64,000 bases of DNA from Flabesymbios commensalis (lineage: Eukaryota; Annelida; Polychaeta; Terebellida; Flabelligeridae). Of this stretch, positions 56,428 through 64,000 are shown piece by piece. The position numbers were made by a program, and so were the translations under genes. Under the pieces are notes generated by a model, which was not told where the DNA came from, made no database searches, and saw nothing but the letters and a program-made list of their open reading frames with translations. The first letter of the stretch is position 1. The number at the start of each line of letters is the position of its first letter. The stretch is from the NCBI GenBank assembly GCA_964017125.1, contig OZ024902.1, positions 101,586,796 through 101,650,795 of the forward strand, in the 5' to 3' direction.

Positions 56428-56683
56428 TTTAACCCTTACACTGCTATGTGCGACTATAGTCGCCCAAAATAAACAAAGCGCTGTTGCCGAGTAAATTCTT
56501 CTAAAAAAATGATTTTTTTTTTACTTTTGTTTTGTGGTGTCTTTCTGTTTGTTTGTAATATAATGGCTTTTAATATCAGTTGTTCATCAGATGTTTGTGC
56601 CAGATATTACTTAGTAGGAAACCACACATGCTGCAAATTTTATGCAGCAGCTGCAAATTTTATGCAGCAGTGTAAGGGTTAAA
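56428..56683. mobile_element. TTAA-bounded MITE with perfect 18-bp ends
   Basis: TTTAACCCTTACACTGCT (56428-56445) and its exact complement (56666-56683) bound a 256-bp element with TTAA at both sides. The small palindrome GCGACTATAGTCGC lies close to the left end. The right end is preceded by two copies of GCTGCAAATTTTATGCAGCA-like text. Confidence 0.8.
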
Positions 56684-57574
56684 AACAATCCTGTCAGGCC
56701 ATTAAAAAATGTTTGTTTCGGATTTCGCAGTGGTTACTAACATCATGAGGGAGGGATGGTGATTTTTTTATCGCTTGCCAGACCAAAAAGTAACCAATAA
56801 CATTATGTAACACTGTTTAAAACCCCCATTTTCAAAATTTCATTAGGACTGCTTGAAGAATTTGGGTTTTAGACGAAACCCAATCACTGCATTTTAACTG
56901 ACTGACCGAATATTTTCGGAAAATGACTCCCAAAAAAGATTCTGAGATGAAAAAAATATTGAGATGTGCAGGTGAAAGGCTATAAGTAGTCAGTTCTAGA
57001 GTGCATGTTTTTCTTGTCCTTACCACCCCAAATTTATTTTACTGGCTCGTTGCACGAAAAGTGGTCAAATTGGTTAGCATCACACCAAAAAAAAAAGTTC
57101 TTCCAAAATCCATCAAAATTTCAGAGATGAAGGGCCAATGTGTATATTTTATGGGATTACATTTAAAAAAATATTTATCACAGCAGAAGAATTTGAAATA
57201 ATGTTATCATAATGACTGATGGTAGGAGGGGGCCGGACGTGACACAATTGCACTTACAACATACAAACAAATGTCTTTTAGTTTCCCCAGACCAATTGCA
57301 AACAATTTTTTTCCTCAACAGGCAAAATTTCAATAAAGAAAAAATCACACTCTCATTACTGAACATAATTATGCTGCCACAGTACTTAATGGTGTCAATG
57401 ACATATCAAATTGGCAGCAAATTATGCAATTATTCAAAGAATCATTATATTCAAGAGAAACAATATTATGAACATGTGTTATTAACATGAATAATCAGAG
57501 GACCTTACAATAAATATGTTTCACTAGATGATATTCAATAAAATAAGAAATCTAGACGAAAAAAACAATATACA
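56684..57574. other. No recognisable gene
   Basis: Frames of 60-90 codons overlap on both strands, without motifs. Confidence 0.45.
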
Positions 57575-58545
57575 GACTTCTGATCTCCTGTTGGCCATTT
57601 TGGATTTAATATTCTAAATTTTTGTTATGGGCTAGCATTGTGTAACCGTTTATTTAATACTGATCTTCTAACTATTTTATAATTATTTAATACTGATAAT
57701 CTAATTAGCATTCAAGGTTTCCAATGCATTAGCAAAATTAAAAAAATGGGACTCTCGGACAGTCAGGCATTTTGAATTTTACATCTCTGAAACTTGACAT
57801 GTATTAATTGTCCTCATAAATATTATTCTAGTGTGATATATATCATTCTATATTTTCAAGATAATAAGCAAAACCAAATAAGAATGCAGGCCATATGCAA
57901 TATAAAGCACAGAAATGCATACCGTTGTAACTGAAAATAGAGCTGCATACAAGTTACATGTATATTACCATGATTTATTTTATCCACAAAATATTATTTC
58001 TAAGAGGCAGTATCAAGGAGAAACAAACAATGACATATTACAAAAGTGAAAGGTGGTTATGAAGAGAGTCACATAAACACTATATGCATGTCCACCTTAA
58101 TAATGTTAAGGTAGACTGTATCAAGGAGGATCAAACACTTATCTGATATATATTATGATTGTAAGAGGTGGCAATAAATATCATCAGAAATAAACCATAT
58201 TCATAACCATATCTCATGTACTTGTCCGATTGTCTTCAAATTTTACACACAACACCTCTAGGGGGTCTAGTTGTGCCTTTTTGGGTTTTTAAAACTTTGA
58301 CCTACTTTTGGTTCTGTACTATGACCTATTTAGACGTTTTGACACACACTCCGTTTCCGGAGCAGATCTCGAAAACTACTGGGCCGATTATAGTCATATT
58401 GCACATACATGATCTCTAAGGTCCCTAGTTGTGCCTTTTTAGGTTTTTGGACCTTGAAGTTGACCCAGCACTTTGACCTAGTTTATAACATCGGTAAATC
58501 CGACTGAAAAAAATTGCGGAATATCATGCACACCGCTCAAGATAG
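57575..58545. repeat. Flanking modules of mosaic repeat K
   Basis: TTGGCCATTTTGGATTTAAT and GCTAGCATTGTGTAAC (57590-57650) match 21.83-21.90 kb. TCTAGTTGTGCCTTTTTGGG and a second TAGTTGTGCCTTTTTAGG (58260-58450) match the complement of the AAAAGGCACATCTA module at 4.6 and 22.79 kb. The sequence between is unassigned. Confidence 0.5.
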
Positions 58546-59335
58546 CTAACACCATTACTATAAAACAAATTGTGAGGTTTCAGGAGAGGGTGAATCTTTA
58601 AAAATTTTGACTCGATAAAATTCAAAATGGCCGCCTATCAGCCATTATTTACCTCGACATGCCTGATATCTAGTAGACCGTGATAGATAACTAGACCATT
58701 ACAATAAAACAAAAGGGGCTATTCAACAATTACGTAGCGTTTTTTTGAGAGATTTTTAACCCCCCCCCCCTTCGTAACGCTTTTTAACGTTGCGTTGACT
58801 ACGGTCCGTAACGCATCGCTTAACCCCCCTCGCCCCTCTAGGCGTTACGTAATTGTTGAACGGCCCCAAATGTGACGTTTCAGGAGAGGATGCATCTTGA
58901 AAAATGTTCACTTGATTAATTTTAATATGGCTGCCTATCGGCCATCATATTCACTTTCACATGGCCGATATTTGGTAAATCGTGCTAGATGGCTAGACCA
59001 TTACTATAAAACAAAACGTGAGATTTCAGGACAGAATACATCTTCAAAAATTTCGACTCGATCAAATTCAAAATGGCCGCCTATCGGCCATTATTCACTT
59101 TCACATGGAGGCTCAGTCTATAAAACAAAATGTGACGTTTCGTGAGAGGATGCATTTTGAACAATTTTGACTCGATCAAATTCAAAATGGCCGTCTATTG
59201 GCCATTATTACTATATTATTACTATAAAACAAAATGTGAGGTTTGTGAGAGGATGCACCCTGAAATTTTTTAACTAGATCAAATTCAAAATGCCCGTCAA
59301 TCAGCCTATATTTACCATTACTAGGACCATTACTA
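58546..59335 (+). repeat. Tandem array of mosaic repeat K
   Basis: Units contain ACCATTACTATAAAACAAA, TTTCAGGAGAGGATGCATCT and CAAATTCAAAATGGCCGCCT. Unit starts lie near 58555, 58699, 59000, 59117 and 59219. The third is displaced by an inserted MITE. This is the inverted counterpart of 22063-22760. Confidence 0.75.
58715..58867. mobile_element. MITE nested in the K array
   Basis: GGGGCTATTCAACAATTACG and its complement, ending GTTGAACGGCCCC, are inverted ends. AACGCTTTTTAACG and a poly(C) run lie inside. At 153 bp it splits one unit of the surrounding array. Confidence 0.75.
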
Positions 59336-59655
59336 GGATATTGATTAAGATCATTAATTTTAATGGAGGTTTGCCTCTCTGACTGACTTTCCAGTTCTTA
59401 TCTTGCTCTTAGACTGAGCCTCCTAGACTGAGCCTCTTAGACCTAGTTGTCTTGCGTCTTAATTTTTCACCTAGCCTAGGACTACATTAATAACACCACA
59501 CAAAATCACTTCAATCAAATTTTACTTCGGAGCAGAAGCTCCTGGACTTATGTAGTCTTGTTTCTTTGTAGCTGTGGATTGCAGTATTACAATTGAACAG
59601 TACACACCACATATAAAAAAAGCTTCATTGTGTTTTATGTTTTTGTTCTCTAAAG
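59336..59655. other. Intron 3' part upstream of the coding exon
   Basis: It contains CTTAGACTGAGCC-type short repeats (about 59408-59440). The last 30 bases are pyrimidine-rich and end CTCTAAAG, serving as a possible splice acceptor. Confidence 0.5.
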
Positions 59656-59760
59656 GCATGCGAAGAAACTTATAAGAAACTAAAGACAAGGGACATGAAT
59701 GAGGAGCTAATCGAATTCTTTCGATATGCACCCCACAGACCTGGGGGCTCCAAGTACAAG
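59656..59760 (+). CDS. Penultimate coding exon of an unidentified host gene
   Basis: A 105-bp exon is bounded by TTTTTGTTCTCTAAAG on the left and AAG|GTAAAT on the right. It is exactly 35 codons in phase 0 at both ends and reads ACEETYKKLKTRDMNEELIE followed by FFRYAPHRPGGSKYK. The composition (charged helix, then a basic Pro/Gly stretch) is protein-like and unlike the surrounding repeats. It joins in frame to the terminal exon at 60475. I do not recognise the family. Upstream exons were not found in the window and probably lie beyond the repeat-filled stretch or are too short to see. Confidence 0.65.
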
Positions 59761-60028
59761 GTAAATTACCGCTTGTGCTCTGTGTGCACTTCTGAAGATG
59801 AAAAAGCGCCTTTCTACATCATCCATGTATATGCATCTATCTTAACTAGCGCTTGACAAACTGTCATAACTATGTTACATTTTTTTGTTGACATATTTAT
59901 TAAAAAACAATTCAAGGGCTATACATTTCTGACAAAATAGTACATGTTTATATGCAAACATTTATATATATGTAGTTAATGGTTTAAAATGTAATACCCA
60001 ATTTAATGGTGTTAAATTTTGTGTAATA

Positions 60029-60166
60029 CAGTGTAACCTGTTATGAGCAGCCACTCTTATTAGAAGGCAGTTTGCATACAAATGAACATCTTATGAACAG
60101 CCACAGTGTGTTATAAGGCCACTTGTCCTGTGTCACAAGGGTGGCTGCTCATAGCAGGTTCTACTG
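60029..60166. mobile_element. 138-bp CAGTRKAACCT MITE inside the last intron
   Basis: CAGTGTAACCTGTTATGAGC and, inverted, CAGTAGAACCTGCTATGAGC are the ends. TA precedes the left end and TG follows the right end, so one TA may have mutated. The CAGTAGAACCT start resembles the pogo-type ends at 45570 and 62199, which suggests mobilisation by the same class of transposase. Confidence 0.7.
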
Positions 60167-60474
60167 TGGTTCGTATTTTTATATTTTCCCTGCAACTCAG
60201 TATTTTATCTCAATTAGTGTAGGGTAGCACATTTGTATCTCAATTCCATTAGCCTAGTGCCAAATTCAACTATCCATTTCTCAGGAACCCCCACTATAGC
60301 CCTTAATATATTCCACTAACTACAGGCTACATGATTTTTTACAGGAGTTTCTATGAGCCCCCCATGCATGATCTTCTTTTCAAAATAATCTGATTAGCAT
60401 TTAAACAAAATCTAATCATGTTACAATATGCTACTGCCTTTTTGCAAAACTCACTTTTGTGATTTTCATTGCAG

Positions 60475-60486
60475 AAAAAGAAATAA
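60475..60486 (+). CDS. Terminal coding exon (three Lys codons and stop)
   Basis: After the acceptor GATTTTCATTGCAG, the codons AAA AAG AAA and then TAA continue the phase-0 frame of the 59656-59760 exon, so the protein would end SKYKKKK. The basic tail is short and could be a nuclear or RNA-contact signal, but that is a guess. The intron is 714 bp. The call depends on the exon upstream. Confidence 0.6.
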   Translation, partial: KKK

Positions 60487-60548
60487 GGCAATGACACGAG
60501 AGGGAATCAGACAGAGGAATTTGTATAACATGTACAAGAAATGTTTAT

Positions 60549-60554
60549 AATAAA
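60549..60554 (+). promoter_or_regulatory. Poly(A) signal AATAAA
   Basis: AATAAA lies 62 bases after the stop codon of the terminal exon, as expected for a short 3' untranslated region on the plus strand. Confidence 0.6.
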
Positions 60555-60590
60555 AAAATAATCATATTCATTACTAGTTTTTTCTTTCCG

Positions 60591-61092
60591 AAAAAAATAT
60601 TGAAAAATACCTAACGTTCCCATAGCCTAACAAAACACCACAAGAGAACGTTCCCATAATATTTCCAAAGAACACTTATAGAACGGTACTAGGAACGTTC
60701 TCTTAATGATCTCCTAACGTTCGCAGAATGTTGAGAGAACGTTCCCTTGATGTTCCATTAAAGTTTTTTCCTAACGTCCACACCTAACGTACTGAGAACG
60801 TTCTCCTAACGTTCGCAAAATGTTGAGAGAACGTTTCCTTTATGTTCCATTAAAGTTTTCTCCTAACGTTTATGCCTAACGTACTGGGAACGTTCTCCTA
60901 ACGTTCGCAGAATGTTGAGAGAACGTTCCCTTTATGTTCCATTTAGTTTTTTCCTAACGTTCACACCTAACGTTCATATGACCTAACAAAAACTCCACAA
61001 ATGAACGTTCTCATAACATTCCCAGAGAACGTTCATATAACCTCACGGGGAATGTTCTCCTAACGTTCTTAGATTGTTAAATTGTTAGCTGG
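60591..61092. mobile_element. Element I: GAACGTTC-rich, three 92-bp units
   Basis: CTCCTAACGTTCGCAGAATG begins units at 60711, 60803 and 60895 (92-bp period). Each unit has GAGAACGTTCCCTT and a CCTAACGTACTG segment. The right end is AATTGTTAGCTGGG, the inverted CCCAGCTAACA motif of element H. The left end is not seen, so the copy is probably truncated there. Confidence 0.65.
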
Positions 61093-62198
61093 GGCCATGC
61101 ATAGCCTACTCCATAGGCCTATGCCACTGATGGACGACAAGTGGTCCACCACCGGCAAACAATGTTGCTAGTGGACCACCAGCTAATTGGTACTGACGGG
61201 CAGCGGGACCGGTCGACAATGTTGACCACCGGTGGCCCACCATTATGCTGCTGTCTGTGAGAGGGCACCACCACAAAATCATTAAAGGAAGAATAATACC
61301 CTGAACATAAAAAAACATCAGTCTCAGCCTTCCCAAAAACATTAGACCAATAGAAAGGCTAGCTGTATGTATAGGCCTACTACATATAGTTGTGTCATGT
61401 AATAGGCCCTCTTAATGATAATTATGTGGTTCTAGTTCATTATCTTTTAAACATTCAACTTTGTGTAACGAGTAGGGTGTGTCAGCTTAATGTGCTGCTT
61501 TAGCTGGCGCGGTCGCTGGTCCCAGCCCCCGTGTCCCAGCCTTGCTGACAAGCTGCTAATTATTGAATTTCACTAGAGACACCAGTTCGATGTTTGCCTG
61601 CCAACATCGGACTGCTGATAGTGGTCTACAATCAATTTGAGACGTTGTGTGCACCAATTTTTTATTATATTTCAGGATCATGTTTAGAAAATATAAGCAA
61701 TTCATAATTCGAATCCCATCGATATAAACAACACCAAGCTCCCTCTTTGGAAACTAAGTGTCTGACAGACACCCCATCTAGTGTTGCCTATAGGCACACG
61801 ACACGGCCTACTTCTACCCGTTTTCGTATCACTTTATTATCTGTAAATGTTAATGTTGTGTTGATGCGTAACACACTATACCAATGTCTCGCGCTTAACT
61901 TAATTAATAGTTGTAATTGTGACGTGTTTAGTGGAAAAGCCATGTGTGGTCGTGCGCGTTTGTGTTTGGTCTGTGCCCCTATCTGGCACGTGTCCGCCCT
62001 GTGTCGGCGGTTGATTTTCAGGCCACTACTGCCATGCAGTTCCTGCTGAGCCTTCACAGGGAACAACCATATGTCCCTGATTGCTCTCCTCATGAGGTGT
62101 TGGACAGCATATAACGGGCTTAGCTCCCAACATTATGAGTTGACATTTAATAAGATTGCCTAATGGCACTATTTCTTCAGTTCCGAAAGTTCGAAGTA
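61093..62198. other. No recognisable gene
   Basis: About 61130-61265 holds ACCACCGGTGG-like imperfect palindromes. Opposed frames of 100 and 101 codons at 61747-62093 have no motif. A CpG-richer stretch near 61940-62010 could be a promoter of a neighbouring gene, but nothing else supports that. Confidence 0.4.
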
Positions 62199-62760
62199 CA
62201 GTAGAACCTCGCTGAGCGGACCACCTAATGGACTTGAGTGGTCCTATTAGTGGTCCCATTAGCGAGGTGGTCCCCTAAGTTAAATTGTACATTATACGTT
62301 ATAATATATCAAAATTTTCAAGCACTAAATACAGTATGTGTACCATTATAACTAAGTGTATAAGATATAAAACAAACACAAAACAAACACATACAATTCT
62401 AAATATCTTTATTCAATTAGCACTACAAATAATCAATAAAATAAAAACATTTATGTTATATTCATTGAAGTTTGCCACAGTTTGTATGCTGCCTCTTACA
62501 GCACCAACACGCAAACTATCTTGAGAAGTCATCAACTTTTCAACGGTATCATATAGCCTTTTTTCACAACAGAACTCGCTAATAGAATCTATCCATTCTG
62601 GAGCATCTAACAATGTTTTAGGCGTAGAAGACAGATCTCGTTGGTCATCCTATTCTTCATCTAATCTGGTAATTGTCGCTGACTGGGAGTGCGACTTGCA
62701 TCCATGAGATTTTTTTTCTTTGAGCGTGAGCTTATTACATCTAGCTTTTGCCATATTGAT
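62199..62760 (-). mobile_element. Decayed pogo/Tigger-like DNA transposon
   Basis: One end is CAGTAGAACCTCGCTGAGCG preceded by TA (62197-62198). On the minus strand the remnant of a transposase frame starts at 62754. The other terminal repeat was not identified, so the right limit is uncertain. The 45361-45570 fragment is a second copy of the same end. Confidence 0.65.
62413..62754 (-). pseudogene. Pogo/Tigger-like transposase remnant
   Basis: The minus-strand frame opens MAKARCNKLTLKEKK, which resembles the start of the CENPB-type helix-turn-helix of pogo/Tigger transposases. It soon meets a stop (62650-62652). Beyond the stop the frame continues as LLDAPEWIDSISEFC and ends near 62413. About 114 codons remain against roughly 400-500 in complete members, and the DDE catalytic core is absent, so the copy is internally deleted and inactive. 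Recognition rests on the first 15 residues and the adjacent CAGTAGAACCTC end. Confidence 0.5.
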
Positions 62761-63239
62761 GCACAACGTTGAATGACTTATTAAATTCAGATCCTCTTTT
62801 TATATCTTGTAAGCTGTAAAAAAAAAACATTAAAAATACAATACCAGAAGCGATCATCAAATGAAGGCGAACATTTGTGCTTGTAAAAAAAGTTGTGTTT
62901 ACCGGTGATTATTGACGCTTCTGTGATGTCGCTAAACAAGCTAAATGTGACTGGGAGTAGCTCAACACTGTACTATGACGTGTCATGTTGACCCAATGCT
63001 GGCGTATAACATGATAAATCACATGCGTAATTGCCGTCTCTAAGTTACGAATACAAATCAGTTTATTTGTCAGGTCATGTACAGATCAGTTATACAGAAT
63101 AAAAATGGATTATTGCAACCCCGAGAGTGCACAAAAAATGTATAACTCTGATATGTTGAGCTCTGAGGTTAAAATTCCCAGTGGAAGAGACAACAGTGTT
63201 GTTACTTCCAATTAATCACGATAATGATATTATAAAAAA
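62761..63239. other. No recognisable gene
   Basis: AT-rich sequence. A missing second pogo end might lie here, but no convincing inverted CAGTAGAACCTC was found. Confidence 0.45.
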
Positions 63240-63244
63240 AAAAT

Positions 63245-64000
63245 CATATTATGAGATAACCACACCTCATTCACCTCACAGCGGACTCAAACATCAGTAA
63301 AAGTGACTGTTTTTATCATGTCACTACCTCAAAAAGATACTTGCGATCAAAAACACGCATATGGCCCAGTCTGTCACACTTAACCCAATGATTAAAACAC
63401 AGAACATCTACACTTTGGGTCAATAACCGCCACTGATGAGTAATTTCTGATTTTACCAGATCTCTTTCTATCATGGATCCATTTCGAGGTGACCACACCT
63501 TACACCGTACCCAAACACCAGTGAGAAATGTTGATTTTTTTTAATCGCAAAAAGATATTTGCGATAAGAAACAATGCAATTAATGGCCCAATCTGTCCTA
63601 TTTCAATGAGTAAGTGATTTTTTGATCAGATATGTTCTATATGGACCCATTACGAGATAACCAAACCTCACTCCCCTCACAGCGGACCCAAATACCAGTG
63701 ATTTTTTTGTCTTACATGTCACTACCTCAGAAAGATACTTGCGATCAAAAACACGCAGTATGGCCCAATCTGTCCCGTTTAGTCCAAAGATTAAAACACA
63801 GAAAATCGCAAAATTCGAGACCACACATTCAAATATCGACTCAGATGTGATACTGATTCAAATTCTGAGACGTGGCAATGCTAAAAACAAAACTCTACAC
63901 TTTGGGTCAGTACCCGCAGCTGGGCAGATTCTGTCCCTTTTTGATGAGTAATTTACAATTTGACCAGATTCAGTTCCAATGCTAATAAAAATGCTAATAT
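63245..64000. repeat. Diverged tandem array running off the window end
   Basis: GAGATAACCACACCTCATTC (63251), GAGGTGACCACACCTTACAC (about 63486) and GAGATAACCAAACCTCACTC (about 63652) head similar units. Each unit has CAGCGGACxCAAA, a GATACTTGCGATCAAAAACA-type line and ATGGCCCAATCTGTCC. Unit length varies (about 235 and 166 bp). The array continues to the last base. Short frames inside it share the words CDQKHA or FDRKYL and are artefacts. Confidence 0.75.

Noticed and set aside
56428-56683. Bacterial-type terminator hairpins
   Set aside because: The hairpins belong to MITEs with terminal repeats and TTAA flanks. No operons exist here.
61747-62093. Opposed 100/101-codon frames as a first exon
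   Set aside because: Both strands are open in a CpG-richer stretch. No start context, domain or splice donor decides between them.
62956-62975. Second terminal repeat of the pogo-like element
   Set aside because: GAGTAGCTCAACACTG followed by TA shares only the last four bases with the expected inverted end.

Overview
The window is non-coding, repeat-dense DNA from an animal genome. No bacterial operon logic is visible: there are no long gene-like frames except one LINE reverse transcriptase. There are tRNA-derived SINEs with target duplications, a pogo/Tigger-like transposase remnant, dozens of short hairpin transposons, and one spliced gene end with good GT/AG signals. A marine invertebrate (mollusc, echinoderm, hemichordate or lancelet type) is my best guess. 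I base it on the mix of MITEs, the frequent AGGCCTA words and the ACAAGAGGCC repeat head, and I cannot name a species.

Layout. 0-5 kb: two hairpin MITEs, then a ~150-bp tandem array broken by a dimeric tRNA-SINE. 5-13 kb: TTAA-bounded MITEs (one nested in another) and a 0.92-kb TA-flanked element. 13-28 kb: a chain of ~109-bp palindromes beginning CCCAGCAAACAC, a 5-bp-TSD hAT-like MITE, a mosaic tandem repeat and more TTAA elements. 28-34 kb: a full SINE with a 15-bp TSD and an unclassified 667-bp insertion with an 11-bp TSD. 34.5-38.1 kb: a 5'-truncated LINE on the minus strand with an open 752-codon frame. 41-47 kb: more palindromes, a third SINE, and a 1.93-kb inverted-repeat element with an exact 8-bp TSD that now holds SINE, pogo and TTAA-element pieces. 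48-55 kb: a 644-bp element with minisatellite-like inverted ends, a 2x154-bp duplication, three foldback elements with one conserved core, and a 1.9-kb relative of the CCCAGC palindromes. 57.5-59.3 kb: a second mosaic array with a nested MITE. 59.6-60.6 kb: the last two coding exons and poly(A) signal of a host gene. 60.6-64 kb: a 3x92-bp element, a decayed pogo element and the start of an array that runs off the window.

The only host coding sequence I can support is the 3' end of one plus-strand gene (exon 59656-59760, terminal exon from 60475). The LINE frame is the only long intact frame. The rest is a layered record of transposition: several elements sit inside others, so relative ages can be read from nesting.

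The most interesting material is a set of apparently non-autonomous palindromic DNA elements. One is a CCCAGCWAACA-ended group with variable 2-bp target duplications that ranges from 109-bp hairpins to a 1.9-kb form. Another is a foldback family whose core is shared between copies while the outer arms match only within each copy. A third is an element whose ends are arrays of the palindrome AAGTTCCGGGAACTT. I saw no LTR retrovirus-like element, CRISPR array, rRNA gene or intact tRNA gene. All family assignments come from reading the bases by eye, without database comparison.
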